Source of the DNA: an uncultured Shewanella sp.
GTDB taxonomy: Bacteria > Pseudomonadota > Gammaproteobacteria > Enterobacterales > Shewanellaceae
Assembly (NCBI GenBank): GCA_947503555.1
Contig: CANNEE010000009.1
Span: 62,001 to 126,000, forward strand
DNA: 64,000 bases
Direction of reading: 5' to 3'
The notes under the pieces were generated by a model. The model did no database searches and was not told the DNA's origin. It saw nothing but the letters and a program-made list of their open reading frames with translations. The translations under genes were made by a program, and so were the position numbers. Position 1 is the stretch's first letter. Each line of letters begins with the position of its first letter. Of this stretch, positions 6,256 through 15,630 are shown in pieces.

Positions 6256-7494
6256 TCAGCCGATAGCCCTTAAGTGCACTGCGCCAGTTACAGATAGTGA
6301 ACCAACTGCCGCATCATCGATGTAACTACTCCACCACTCCATCATTTTTCGTCGACGTTCCAGGTAATCTGTTCGGTTATAGGCAGAGCGGATAGCATTA
6401 CGGTCCTGGTGAGCTAAAGCTGCTTCAATGATATCCGGATCAAAACCTCTTTCATTCAACGTAGTACTGGCGAGAGAGCGCATGCCATGCGCGGTGGTGC
6501 GGTCTTTGAACCCGATGCGTCTCAGGGCCTTATTGATGGTCTCAGAGTCAATAGACCGCTTAGGGAAGCGCATAGATGGAAATACATGCACCCGATGCCC
6601 ACTGATAGGATGTATGCGCTCCAGTACGGCAATAGTCTGATCAGTCAATGGAATGCGATGTTCACGTTTCATTTTCATCCGTGTGTCTGGAATAATCCAG
6701 AGTCGATTTTCTATGTCAATCTCATCCCAGCGAGCACCTGCAGCTTCACTTGGTCTAGTCATGGTGTGCAGCTGCCACTCAATTAAGCATTTGGTAGCCA
6801 GCTGCATATTTGCAGTTGCAACTGTCTGTAGTAACTCTGTTAGTTCATCAGGTTTAAGTGCCGCCATGTGTTTCACATCAGGAGAAGCAAAAGTTTCTCC
6901 AACACCAGATAAAACGTTGTGTTGGATCAAACCGCTATTAATGGCAAAGCGCATGATTTCATTTACCAACTGGATGGTGCGCTTTACTGTCTCCAACTTG
7001 CCTCTACGAGCAATCGGCCTAAACGCTTCCTGAACTATTATTGGCGTCAGTGACTTAACCGGGATCTCACCGAATTTAGGAAAAGCATAAAGCTCGAGCT
7101 TTCTCCAATTACCTTGTACTGTCTTAGGTTTTAGTTTCGTCTTGGTCTTAACCCATTCATCAGCGACTGACTTGAATGTACAAGCTTGCTCTTGTTGAAT
7201 CCGGGTCCTCTTCTCGATCCTGTCTAACTTAGGGTCAATACCTTCCTTCAGAAGTTTGCGCATCTCAAACGCTTTGTCACGAGCACCATCAACATTGAGC
7301 ATGTCTAAGCTACCCAATCCCAAGAAGGTTCTGTTTTTTGTACCTGGCTTTGTGTAACGAAACTCCCAGTATTTGAGGTTATTGGGTTTCACCAGTAGAT
7401 AGAGACCGCCACCATCAGGTAAACGATAGATTCAATCTCGGCCCTGTGCTTGTTCGATTTCCTTGTCTTTCAGACGATGTATTAAGTGCGACAT
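6256..7494 (-). pseudogene. P4-type tyrosine integrase interrupted by an in-frame TGA
   Basis: The full gene would start at the ATG at 7494 (AGGGGG Shine-Dalgarno upstream) and encode 412 residues: an N-terminal arm-binding domain of the P4/DUF4102 type (IYRLPDGGGLYLLVKPNN), a SAM-like core-binding domain, and a C-terminal catalytic domain. All tyrosine-recombinase catalytic residues are visible: the Arg in TRPSEAAGARW, H-x-x-R in HGMRSL, the His in LAHQDR and the Tyr in SAYNRTDY. However, codon 21 (7432-7434) is TGA, where arginine (CGA) would fit the family pattern. Translation could restart at GTG 7392 and give a 378-residue protein that lacks part of the arm-binding domain. The gene lies just downstream of the tRNA-Ser 3' end and points away from it, the usual place for an island integrase. 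The element is probably immobile or impaired; a sequencing error is the other explanation. Confidence 0.8.
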
Positions 7495-7662
7495 ATTGCC
7501 CCCTGGTATGACTAAGCTACACTCAGAAAAAGTTAGGTTTTTCGCGTCATACCACTTAACCCTAAATCATTGATTTATTGAGAAACAAAGCTGTAACTCA
7601 TGTGATTCCTAAGTTTCTAATCACTTAAATAGGAGCTAAGCAAATCAGGTTCAAATGGTATA

Positions 7663-7678
7663 TTCCCGAAGTCGGGAA
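7663..7678. repeat. 16-bp inverted repeat, possible operator or recombination site
   Basis: TTCCCGA-AG-TCGGGAA, a perfect 7-bp inverted repeat in the gene-free stretch 7495-7817 between the integrase start and the tRNA. Such repeats near integrase promoters are commonly repressor or excisionase sites; the role here is inferred. Confidence 0.4.
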
Positions 7679-7739
7679 AGATTAAAACATACACTTTGTC
7701 ATACCCCAAAATGGAGAACCAACTAGGACATCTTTGGAC

Positions 7740-7755
7740 GTTATCGAACGATAAC
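7740..7755. repeat. 16-bp inverted repeat near the tRNA end of the island
   Basis: GTTATCG-AA-CGATAAC, a second perfect 7-bp inverted repeat with the same 2-base centre, 61 bp from the previous one. It lies 63 bp from the tRNA 3' end. It could be an arm or operator site of the element. Confidence 0.4.
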
Positions 7756-7783
7756 TTATTGATTTAGAAGTATAATAGGCATA

Positions 7784-7803
7784 AAGAAACGTCCTAGGAC
7801 GCC
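7784..7803 (-). terminator. Short terminator-like hairpin after tRNA-Ser
   Basis: Read on the minus strand, CGTCCTAGGACG (7801-7790) is followed by TTTCTTT. It lies 17 bases past the tRNA 3' end and could stop tRNA transcription. The stem is short and the loop tight, so the call is tentative. Confidence 0.4.
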
Positions 7804-7817
7804 TTTCTTCAAGAATG

Positions 7818-7905
7818 TGGCGGTGGAGGAGGGATTCGAACCCTCGATACGTTGCCGTATACACACTTTCCAGGCGTGCTCCTTCAGCCACTCGGACACC
7901 CCACC
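7818..7905 (-). tRNA. tRNA-Ser (anticodon GGA)
   Basis: An 88-base tRNA with an encoded CCA. The acceptor GGTGGGG pairs with CTCCACC (one G-U pair) and the discriminator base is G. The anticodon loop CTGGAAA carries GGA. A long variable arm (TACGGCAACGTA) marks it as a class II serine tRNA. The T-loop is GTTCGAATC. It reads serine UCC and UCU codons. Its 3' end is the likely integration site of the neighbouring island. Confidence 0.97.
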
Positions 7906-8086
7906 GTATTGTTATTGATAAAGTCTCCCTTACCAACGGAGCGACACTTTACGCAAAAGCCCTATGAGGGTCAAGCAAAAATGTTCTGATTCAGGGTGTT
8001 TGCACATTTGCTAATCATATCCTATTGAAAAGCCGAATTTTGATATCCAAGTAAGCACCAGATTAAACCTCTAGTATTAGAACAAA

Positions 8087-8222
8087 TTTACAGGGCACTT
8101 CTGTGCGTGATCGCTTATTTATGTAGAATCACGACACAGCACAAGCTCTGTCTTGTCTAAGTACACGGTAAGTTTAAGCGCACTGTAAACTGCAGCAACA
8201 ACCCTGAAATATCAGCGACCCC
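8087..8222 (-). mobile_element. Decayed, truncated copy of the MITE at 16817-17080
   Basis: Read on the minus strand from 8222, this stretch starts GGGGTCGCTGATATTTCA and continues with GCAGTTTACAG, AGACAGAGCTTGTGC, ATTCTACATAAAT and AAGTGC. These follow the plus-strand MITE (GGGGCTGTTGATCTTTCA, GCAGTTTACAG, GGCAGAGCTTGTGC, ATTCTACATAAAT, AAGTGC) in the same order. Similarity stops near 8087, so the other end is lost. Its outer edge lies at the TA (8223-8224) that forms part of the chemoreceptor stop codon. Confidence 0.7.
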
Positions 8223-10222
8223 TAGCCTCGTGTCACCTTAAACTTACTGACTTCATCAGACATTGAAGTGGCATCTTTAAGCAAGGCTTCATTAATCTCA
8301 CCTAGCCTATCTGCTATTTCCTGAGTATTTTGATAAATATCGCTAATTTGCATCGCATTACGATTAACTTCTTCTGCTACCGCAGACTGTTGATGTGTTG
8401 CCGCAGCCACCTGCTGATTTAAACTATCTATCATATCCACATGCTCGACAATGCGTATTAGCTCTGAGCCAGCATGTTGAACCTCTTCAACGCTCACCTT
8501 GGCTTGAGCTTGCCCTCTGTCCATAGCGCTGACGGCAACCTTCGCCCCTTCTCTAAGTTTATCCGTCATCAATTTAATATCTTGAGTCGAGGTTTGTGCC
8601 CTTTGGGCTAAGCTTCTCACTTCATCGGCAACAACAGCAAAGCCCCGCCCCATTTCTCCGGCGCGAGCCGCTTCAATAGCTGCGTTCAACGCCAGTAGGT
8701 TAGTCTGCTCAGCAATACCACTAATCACCTCAAGAATATCGACGATGCTATGAATATCCTGATCGAGCTGGTTTATCGCTTGCCCTGCACTTTCTATATC
8801 TTGCGCTAACACAGCAATTGCTTCACTGGTTTTCTCTACATCTCGATTACCTGCTCGTGCTTCTTTATTCGCATCTGCTGAAGCTTCCGATGCTTGAACA
8901 GCATTACTTGCGATCTGTGACACAGTGGCACTCATTTGTGTCATGGCCGATGCAACCTGATCTGCCTCGCTATGGCCCTGAGTAACGTCAGCTTGCATAG
9001 ATGTTGAATGGGTTTCCATTTGCTCTACAGCACTTAACAAGGTACTAGCACTACTGCGTACCTGTAATATCACTCGCTCAAAATCTGCCATCATGTCATT
9101 AAAAGCGCGGGCAAGCTCACCAAACTCGTCCTGACTCTTTTGATCGATTCTAACACTCAAGTCAAACTCAGCCCTCGCTTGGGTGACACTTTGATAAATA
9201 TGACGAACACTGCGATTTAAAAAGCGAGTGACGCTAATGGTTAATACACTGACCACCAATAGCATTAACACTAGACCAAGACTCAAAATCAACATCTGAT
9301 TATTGGCTTCTGCTAGCCTAACTTGAGTTTGTTCAATCAAATCTTCGGCGATTTGCTTCTCAAATTTTCGTAATTGCTCAATACGGGCTGTAGATTTTGC
9401 AAACCAAGCTTCAGGGCTTTGACTAGCGATCTGTTGACTATCTTGACCCATTGCTAATTGGCGTAAGCTTGCGACATCATTAAAGGCTTGAAGCTGCAGC
9501 AAATTGGCAAGATCCAATTTTAACGTATCATCCGCTAACGCTTGAAATCTTTCTTGATAACTATTTTGCTCGGAAACTAAAGTAACAAACCGAGTAAACA
9601 TACCCGGTTTAAAGCCTTGTTGACCAAAAGTGGACGCCAATACCGCTCGTTCTATCCCCGCTCTCTCTTTCATCTGCAAATATGCACCAAAGGCCGCAGC
9701 TTTCATGGCTATCTGTTGATTGGCGCCAAGCTGAGCCGTGAGATCGACAATGCTCAGTAACTCAGCATTCAACTGGCTGTAAAACTTCACCTCTTCTGCA
9801 ACACTAATGCTAAGCCCATCTATCTGACCACGTATGGCTGTGAGTCGACCAATTAGGCCTGTCACACTATTTATTGATGAGCCGAGATCGTCACTATAGT
9901 GCTTGTCGGCAATAAAAGAGCGAAACTTATTTAACTCAATATCGACCGCGCTTCTTTGCTGGGGCAATTTGTCTCTAAAAGATTGACCTTTTGAGCCAAG
10001 AAAACCTGCGCTCATGCCGCGCTCTTTTTGTAACTCATGAACAAGATCGCTGTTAATCACAGCTAATTCACTGAGGGTCAGTACTTGAGTCAGATTTTGT
10101 TTAAATTGATATTTATCGATAAAAGAGAGACTACCGAAAATAAGAAAACCTAAAAGAGGAGGACAAATAACTAAAAAGAGTTTCTGCTTTAGTTTGAGGT
10201 TCTCAATCCATTGCCATTTCAT
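8222..10222 (-). CDS. Methyl-accepting chemotaxis protein with NIT sensor domain
   Basis: A chemoreceptor of 666 residues. Order: N-terminal membrane helix (about 14-35), a periplasmic nitrate/nitrite-sensing (NIT-type) domain with [17 protein letters not shown] near residues 60-80, a second membrane helix (about 307-332), a HAMP domain, and a cytoplasmic coiled coil. The conserved signalling tip [20 protein letters not shown] continues into [17 protein letters not shown], where CheA/CheW bind. It should pass a chemical signal to the flagellar motor; NIT domains in other proteins bind nitrate or nitrite, but the ligand here is unknown. The protein ends KFKVTRG, with a TAG whose TA is the target of a decayed MITE insertion, so its natural C-terminus may have been altered. 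A single-gene unit. Confidence 0.93.
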   Translation of the reverse strand: MKWQWIENLKLKQKLFLVICPPLLGFLIFGSLSFIDKYQFKQNLTQVLTLSELAVINSDLVHELQKERGMSAGFLGSKGQSFRDKLPQQRSAVDIELNKFRSFIADKHYSDDLGSSINSVTGLIGRLTAIRGQIDGLSISVAEEVKFYSQLNAELLSIVDLTAQLGANQQIAMKAAAFGAYLQMKERAGIERAVLASTFGQQGFKPGMFTRFVTLVSEQNSYQERFQALADDTLKLDLANLLQLQAFNDVASLRQLAMGQDSQQIASQSPEAWFAKSTARIEQLRKFEKQIAEDLIEQTQVRLAEANNQMLILSLGLVLMLLVVSVLTISVTRFLNRSVRHIYQSVTQARAEFDLSVRIDQKSQDEFGELARAFNDMMADFERVILQVRSSASTLLSAVEQMETHSTSMQADVTQGHSEADQVASAMTQMSATVSQIASNAVQASEASADANKEARAGNRDVEKTSEAIAVLAQDIESAGQAINQLDQDIHSIVDILEVISGIAEQTNLLALNAAIEAARAGEMGRGFAVVADEVRSLAQRAQTSTQDIKLMTDKLREGAKVAVSAMDRGQAQAKVSVEEVQHAGSELIRIVEHVDMIDSLNQQVAAATHQQSAVAEEVNRNAMQISDIYQNTQEIADRLGEINEALLKDATSMSDEVSKFKVTRG

Positions 10223-10339
10223 TGACCAATTCCTTACAAGATGAAAGCACTAAATTAGGACGGCTCCGAGGAGAGTCATGCATATTACCTATAAAAGTAT
10301 AGTCAATAAATACCTCTAAATAGTCATAATCAAACGAAA

Positions 10340-10365
10340 AAAAGGCCTGTAAAAACAGACCTTTT
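10340..10365 (-). terminator. Rho-independent terminator after nadA
   Basis: AAAAGGCCTGT, short loop, ACAGACCTTTT (one mismatch), with T residues following on the minus strand. It lies 40 bp downstream of the nadA stop. Confidence 0.75.
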
Positions 10366-10406
10366 ATTTGCATCATTTAACACTAAATTACAGCAAGACG
10401 TATCCG

Positions 10407-11474
10407 TTATGCATTGCCCTTTACTGCCATATTTAAGGTTTTAGCAAAATCTAACATGCGAGTAAGTGGCTTAAGCGCATCTACTCTAAGTGCATCATCA
10501 ACAAATACCTGGTGTTCGCTGTCATCTTCGGCCTTTAACGACTGCTCAATCGCAGCTAAACCGTTCATTGCCATCCAAGGACAATGGGCACAACTGCGGC
10601 AAGTGGCACCATTCCCCCCCGTTGGCGCTTCGATAAGGTTTTTACCCGGCGCTGCTTGCTGCATCTTATAGAAAATGCCTCTATCGGTTGCCACGATGAA
10701 AGTATCATTATCCATAGTCTGGGCAGCTTTAATCAGCTGGCTGGTAGATCCTACCGCATCGGCTATTTCAACGACGCTCGCTGGAGACTCAGGATGCACA
10801 AGCACGGCGGCATTAGGATGCTGTTTTTTCAGTTCTCTTAAGGCTTTGGCTTTAAATTCGTCATGAACGATACACTCACCTTGCCACATCAGCATATCTG
10901 CACCTGTCTCTTTCGCAATATAACTGCCAAGATGACGGTCTGGGCCCCAGATAATTTTCTTATCTTGACTATCTAGATGTTCAACAATCTCCAAAGCGAT
11001 ACTCGATGTCACCACCCAATCGGCACGAGCTTTCACCGCCGCAGAAGTATTGGCGTAAACCACCACGGTATAATCAGGGTGCGCATCGCAAAACTCGCTA
11101 AACTTATCTATCGGGCAACCCACATCCAAAGAGCAAGTCGCTTCTAATGTCGGCATCAATATGGTTTTCTCTGGGCTCAAGATTTTAGCCGTTTCACCCA
11201 TAAATTTAACGCCCGCTACCACTAGCGTCTTAGCGGGATGGTCGCGCCCGAATCTAGCCATTTCTAGCGAATCGGATACACAGCCGCCAGTTTCTTCAGC
11301 CAACGCTTGAATTTCAGGATCCGTATAATAATGGGCAACCAATACCGCATCTCTTTCCTTTAATAAGCGCTTAATGCTCTCTTTATAAGCCTGCTTTTGC
11401 GCCTCATCCAATGGCACTGGCTTAGGTGGAAAGGGATAATCAATCGGTTCAATATTGGGAACAGGCAAACTCAT
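10407..11474 (-). CDS. nadA: Quinolinate synthase A
   Basis: A protein of 355 residues that condenses iminoaspartate with dihydroxyacetone phosphate to quinolinate, the first committed ring of NAD. It carries an oxygen-sensitive [4Fe-4S] cluster; candidate ligands are visible in CSLDVGC, in WQGECIVH and in the C-terminal CRSCAHC. Other conserved blocks include [33 protein letters not shown] and HPESPASV. Length fits the family (about 350). The ATG at 11474 is the start shared with homologues. It is transcribed alone, with terminators on both sides. nadB is not in the window. Confidence 0.96.
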   Translation of the reverse strand: MSLPVPNIEPIDYPFPPKPVPLDEAQKQAYKESIKRLLKERDAVLVAHYYTDPEIQALAEETGGCVSDSLEMARFGRDHPAKTLVVAGVKFMGETAKILSPEKTILMPTLEATCSLDVGCPIDKFSEFCDAHPDYTVVVYANTSAAVKARADWVVTSSIALEIVEHLDSQDKKIIWGPDRHLGSYIAKETGADMLMWQGECIVHDEFKAKALRELKKQHPNAAVLVHPESPASVVEIADAVGSTSQLIKAAQTMDNDTFIVATDRGIFYKMQQAAPGKNLIEAPTGGNGATCRSCAHCPWMAMNGLAAIEQSLKAEDDSEHQVFVDDALRVDALKPLTRMLDFAKTLNMAVKGNA

Positions 11475-11611
11475 ATGTCGTCCAGATACTACTAATTTTG
11501 TGACGGATTATACGTAAACAGCACAAATAAATTAACTAATTTGTCATACACCTAGGCAATTACTGTTATCGATTTTGTAGATAAGTTAATTTTTCAAAGG
11601 TTTAACAATAA

Positions 11612-11635
11612 AAAAGCGCCTATTAAGGCGCTTTT
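11612..11635 (-). terminator. Rho-independent terminator after the bkd operon
   Basis: AAAAGCGCC, 6-base loop, GGCGCTTTT: a perfect 9-bp stem with a T-run on the minus strand, 40 bp after the bkdB stop. Confidence 0.85.
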
Positions 11636-11674
11636 AAATACTTCATTTAACTTGCTCGATTAGCTTAGCCAAGC

Positions 11675-13288
11675 TTAGTGCATTGCCATTAACATTTCTT
11701 GTGGCTGCTCTAAATAGTGCTTCCAAAGGTTACAGAATCGAGCAATGGTTCCACCATCGATAATGCGGTGGTCGCCAGACCAGCTCACTTGCATAATCTT
11801 GCGGGCTTCGACTTCACCCTTGGCGTTAAAACGAGGCAGCTCTTGTAACTTACCTAGCGCCACAATCGCTACCTCAGGTTTATTGATGATAGGTGTGGCA
11901 ACTGTGCCACCTAAGGCACCAATGTTAGAGATAGAGATAGTGCCTTGCTTCAAGTCCGCTGGTGCAACACGACCACTTCTTGCGTCATTAGTGAGGCGAG
12001 TGATCTCTCGGGCAACATCCAAAATCGACTTGTCTTGAACATTCTTAACATTCGGCACCAATAGCCCGACTTTAGAATCGACCGCCATACCGATATTGTG
12101 ACTTGCCAGATAAGTAAGCTCGCTACAGTCATCATTCGGTCTGCTATTAAGAATTGGGAATTCTTTTAGCGCCAATGACATCGCCTTCATAAAGAAAGGC
12201 ATCATAGTCAGCTTACGCTCATCATTAGAGTACTTCTGTTTCATGTCTTCACGCAGCTTGACTAATTCGGTGAGATCTAACTCTTCACAATAGGTAAAAT
12301 GCGGAATCGTTGAAACAGACTCTGTCATCATCTTAGCCATCACGGCCTTAACACCTCGAATAGGCTCAACCCTATCTTCGGCGCTTACTTGTGGTTTAGC
12401 ATGGCTAGTCACTTGAGCAGTCGGAGCACTGACTGACGATGGCGCCTGAGTGGCCGTTTGACCTGATACATAACGCTCAACATCATCTTTATAAACACGG
12501 CCGTTTTTACCACTGCCGGGTACTTCGGCAAGGTTCACATCCAAGCTGCGAGCTAAGCGTCTTACTGCAGGGCTGGCTAAGGCTTTACCTTGTGCCACAG
12601 TTGAGCTTTCTGCACGACTCACTTGATCACTGGCACTAACCGGCGATACTGAGCTAGGACTACTGGCTGCTGAAGTCACTGCCGCTTGGCTATTGGTTGA
12701 CGATTCAGCAGAAGGAGCACTTGCAGCGACTTCGATAGCAAACAATGGCTCATGTACCTTAGCGAGCTGACCTTTGCGGTAGTGAAGCTTAACTATTTTA
12801 CCAGTTTTGATGGCTGGAATTTGTACCAGCGCTTTATCTGTCATCACATCGGCAATGGGCTGATCTTCAACTACAGTATCACCTTCTTCGACCAACCACT
12901 CAACGAGCTCACACTCAACAATCCCTTCACCAATATCTGGCAGCAGAAACTCTTCTACATTGGTTTCTGCAGCGGCTGTCGAAGCTGTCGCGGCCTGCGC
13001 AGGAGCTTCTTCTATTGACGCGCCGTTTACCGCAGGGCTTTCACCCTCTTCAGTGACTTCAACGGCATAAAGCGGCGCATGGACTTTAGCAATCTCACCT
13101 TTGGCATAATAAAGCTTAGTGACAACACCCGCGTGAGGTGCAGGAATTTGCACTAGGGCTTTGTCAGTCATTACATCGGCAATAGGCTGATCTTCAACGA
13201 CTGTATCACCTTCACTCACTAGCCACTCGACCAACTCACACTCGATAACACCCTCGCCAATATCTGGCAGAATAAAATCTTTAATCAT
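11675..13288 (-). CDS. bkdB: Branched-chain 2-oxoacid dehydrogenase E2 (dihydrolipoyl acyltransferase), two lipoyl domains
   Basis: A protein of 537 residues. It has two N-terminal lipoyl domains (about 1-80 and 113-192), each with the lipoylated lysine in DVMTDKALVQIPA. Alanine/serine/proline-rich linkers separate them, followed by a peripheral-subunit-binding domain (ASPAVRRLARSLDVNLAEV, near 234-272). The C-terminal acyltransferase core has the catalytic DHRIIDGG motif near 505. It transfers branched acyl groups from E1 to CoA in valine, leucine and isoleucine breakdown. It is the last gene of a three-gene operon, 9 bp after bkdA2. No E3 (lpd) is in the operon, so the complex presumably uses the shared lipoamide dehydrogenase. 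Many bacterial E2s of this type have one lipoyl domain; here the two copies are nearly identical around the lysine, suggesting a recent or gene-converted duplication. Confidence 0.95.
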   Translation of the reverse strand: MIKDFILPDIGEGVIECELVEWLVSEGDTVVEDQPIADVMTDKALVQIPAPHAGVVTKLYYAKGEIAKVHAPLYAVEVTEEGESPAVNGASIEEAPAQAATASTAAAETNVEEFLLPDIGEGIVECELVEWLVEEGDTVVEDQPIADVMTDKALVQIPAIKTGKIVKLHYRKGQLAKVHEPLFAIEVAASAPSAESSTNSQAAVTSAASSPSSVSPVSASDQVSRAESSTVAQGKALASPAVRRLARSLDVNLAEVPGSGKNGRVYKDDVERYVSGQTATQAPSSVSAPTAQVTSHAKPQVSAEDRVEPIRGVKAVMAKMMTESVSTIPHFTYCEELDLTELVKLREDMKQKYSNDERKLTMMPFFMKAMSLALKEFPILNSRPNDDCSELTYLASHNIGMAVDSKVGLLVPNVKNVQDKSILDVAREITRLTNDARSGRVAPADLKQGTISISNIGALGGTVATPIINKPEVAIVALGKLQELPRFNAKGEVEARKIMQVSWSGDHRIIDGGTIARFCNLWKHYLEQPQEMLMAMH

Positions 13289-13297
13289 GATGCACTC

Positions 13298-14275
13298 CTA
13301 GAAGTTCACTGAAGTTTTAATTGCTTCGAACACCTTTAGTGCATCCGGCATATATTCTTTTTCATGGATAAGCGGATAAGGCGTATCCAAACCACAAACT
13401 CGGCTAATTGGCGATTCAAGATAGAGGAAACATTCCTGTTGTATCGTCGCCGCAATCTCGCCTGCAAAGCCGCCGGTTAACGGCGCTTCATGGCTAATAA
13501 GCAAGCGGCCAGTTTTCTTCACTGAAGTGGCGACAGTATCAACATCCCAAGGGGCAAGCGTCCTTAAATCGATCACCTCACAAGAAATACCTTCTTTTGC
13601 AGCCATTTGCGCGGCTTGCTCTATGATTTCCATCTGAGCTCCCCAAGCCAGCAAAGTGATGTCACTTCCCAGCTCTACCACTTGAGCTTTGCCTAGCTCA
13701 ATTTCATAATCTCCTTCCGGCACTTCACCGACACTGGCGCGGTACAAGCGCTTAGGCTCAAAGAAGACTACTGGGTTAGCATCACGAATCGATGCTAATA
13801 GCAAACCTTTGGCTTGCTCAGGATTACGCGGTACCACAACCTTAAGGCCTGGAGTTTGCGTAAAGTAAGCTTCCGGAGACTGAGAGTGATAGTGACCACC
13901 AGCAATACCACCACCATAAGGCGTTCTAAAGGTCAGGCCACCAACATTAAACTCATTACCACTACGGTATCTAAACTTGGCACTCTCATTAACAATTTGG
14001 TCAAAAGCCGGGAAGATATAATCGGCAAACTGAATTTCAGCAACGGGTGTCATACCATTTGAGGCAAGACCATTGGCAAAACCTGCAATACCCTGTTCTG
14101 TCAGCGGCGTATTAAAACAACGCTCACGACCAAACTTTTCCTGTAGGCCTGAGGTGGCACGGAAGACCCCACCAAAGTGGCCCACATCCTCACCAAAGAC
14201 CATCATTTTCTCATCGGTTTCCATCGCGATGGACAGTGCATCGTTGATGGCATGTAACATATTCATTTCGGCCAC
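13298..14275 (-). CDS. bkdA2: Branched-chain 2-oxoacid dehydrogenase E1 beta subunit
   Basis: A protein of 325 residues, the transketolase-type beta subunit that forms an alpha2-beta2 E1 with the neighbouring gene product. Conserved blocks are [49 protein letters not shown] and the [19 protein letters not shown] region, which are typical of the branched-chain and acetoin class rather than E. coli-type PDH. It starts 3 bp after the bkdA1 stop, so translation is probably coupled, and it is followed by bkdB. Confidence 0.96.
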   Translation of the reverse strand: MAEMNMLHAINDALSIAMETDEKMMVFGEDVGHFGGVFRATSGLQEKFGRERCFNTPLTEQGIAGFANGLASNGMTPVAEIQFADYIFPAFDQIVNESAKFRYRSGNEFNVGGLTFRTPYGGGIAGGHYHSQSPEAYFTQTPGLKVVVPRNPEQAKGLLLASIRDANPVVFFEPKRLYRASVGEVPEGDYEIELGKAQVVELGSDITLLAWGAQMEIIEQAAQMAAKEGISCEVIDLRTLAPWDVDTVATSVKKTGRLLISHEAPLTGGFAGEIAATIQQECFLYLESPISRVCGLDTPYPLIHEKEYMPDALKVFEAIKTSVNF

Positions 14276-14278
14276 GAC

Positions 14279-15457
14279 TTATACTCTCCCTGCGGTCTTC
14301 GGATAAGATTTTGGATACTTCTTCACATGTGCTTTTAGCTCAGTTAACTGCTGCTCAAGAGCAGGTGTTGGCTTGTCATACACATCGGTAATCATCTCGT
14401 CGATATGAGGAGCAGGTACTTTCTCGGCGACTTTCACTGCCGCAAGCACCTCTTCACGATACTTTTCATAAAGCGCAGCTTCATCGGCTTCATTTAGCCA
14501 GCCTTTATTCAGCAGCCATAACTTGAAACGTTTAACAGGATCATGTTGTTGCCACTTCGCCTCTTCCTCTTTGGAGCGATAACCAGAAGGGTCATCACTG
14601 GATGAATGAGCGCCAAGACGATAGGTCATAGCTTCGATAAGTACTGGTGCATTGTGCTCGATGGCATAGGCTCTAGCCTGTTGAGTAGCAGCCAATACCG
14701 CCAGCATATCGTTGCCATCGACACGTATCGTGTGCATACCATAACCCACACCACGGCTGGCAATACCATTACCTGCAAACTGCTCTTCAACTGGTGTCGA
14801 GATAGCATAACCATTATTACGGCAGAAAAAGATGGTCGGCGTGTTAAGAACGGCAGCCATATTAAGCCCCGCGTGGAAATCACCTTCTGATGCTGCACCT
14901 TCACCGAAATAGCAGATAGCAACGTTACGCTTGCCCTGCATTTTCAAGCCATAGGCCACACCAGTTGCTTGAGGAATCTGTGTGCCTAAAGGTGAGGAAA
15001 TAGTTTGGTAGTTAAGCTCATTACTACCGTAGTGAATAGGCATTTGACGGCCTTTACCCAGATCTTTTTCATTGCTGAACATCTGGTTCATGAACTGCTC
15101 TGTGGTAAAACCACGGTACCTTAATGCAGCATGTTCACGATATTGGGCCAAAATAATATCATCGTCATCCAGCGCAGCAGCACTGCCCACAATGGCAGCC
15201 TCTTCGCCGGTACAGGTCATATAGAAGCTGATACGCCCCTGTCTCTGAGCGCCCAACATGCGTTCATCTAATACTCGAGTAAATACTAAAGTATCGTGAA
15301 TACGGGCAGCTAACTTTTCATCGATAACAGGTAAGACAGCATTTTCATAGGTAGTACCATCGGCCTGTAAAATTTTTAAAACGGGAATATTCAGTGAATC
15401 TTTATCGAGAAACCCGACACGATGCACTGTTTGATTGTTGCTTGTTGCGTTGCTCAT
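14279..15457 (-). CDS. bkdA1: Branched-chain 2-oxoacid dehydrogenase E1 alpha subunit
   Basis: A protein of 392 residues, the thiamine-diphosphate-binding alpha subunit that decarboxylates branched-chain 2-oxoacids. The ThDP motif runs GEGAASEGDFHAGLNMAA to FFCRNNGYAIST. The phosphorylation-loop equivalent reads YRLGAHSSSDDPSGYR. The N-terminus has TRVLDERMLGAQRQGRI, as in Pseudomonas BkdA1. It is the first gene of bkdA1-bkdA2-bkdB. About 90 bp upstream is a perfect 14-bp palindrome that matches what I know of the LiuR operator, so induction by branched-chain amino acid catabolism is likely. Confidence 0.95.
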   Translation of the reverse strand: MSNATSNNQTVHRVGFLDKDSLNIPVLKILQADGTTYENAVLPVIDEKLAARIHDTLVFTRVLDERMLGAQRQGRISFYMTCTGEEAAIVGSAAALDDDDIILAQYREHAALRYRGFTTEQFMNQMFSNEKDLGKGRQMPIHYGSNELNYQTISSPLGTQIPQATGVAYGLKMQGKRNVAICYFGEGAASEGDFHAGLNMAAVLNTPTIFFCRNNGYAISTPVEEQFAGNGIASRGVGYGMHTIRVDGNDMLAVLAATQQARAYAIEHNAPVLIEAMTYRLGAHSSSDDPSGYRSKEEEAKWQQHDPVKRFKLWLLNKGWLNEADEAALYEKYREEVLAAVKVAEKVPAPHIDEMITDVYDKPTPALEQQLTELKAHVKKYPKSYPKTAGRV

Positions 15458-15544
15458 AGTGTGCTCTTGTTATTTCGATTGCTCAGCCTTGTGTGACTTA
15501 AGCAAACTTCCGCTGAGGGTTTATTAATACGCAAAAATAAAACA

Positions 15545-15558
15545 TTACGTTAACGTAA
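15545..15558. promoter_or_regulatory. Perfect palindrome, probable LiuR operator of the bkd operon
   Basis: TTACGTTAACGTAA is a perfect 14-bp palindrome in the bkdA1 upstream region. LiuR, a MerR-family regulator of leucine/isoleucine/valine breakdown in Shewanella and relatives, is reported to bind an ACGT-ACGT palindrome of this kind. The liuR gene itself is not in the window. Confidence 0.6.
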
Positions 15559-15630
15559 ACTTGCTAGCAATACCAAAATGGTTAGAAGACAAAAACCACC
15601 CCAACTCACCTTGTATCAATAGCTTTACAA

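Noticed and set aside
7682-7936. An 84-codon minus-strand frame across the tRNA
   Set aside because: It runs straight through tRNA-Ser(GGA), which explains the conserved sequence.
8222-10222. Tandem frames on the other strand within large genes such as the chemoreceptor, bkd, RND pump and tad genes
   Set aside because: They are antisense or shifted shadows with no ribosome sites and unlikely composition; the main frames have strong family motifs throughout.
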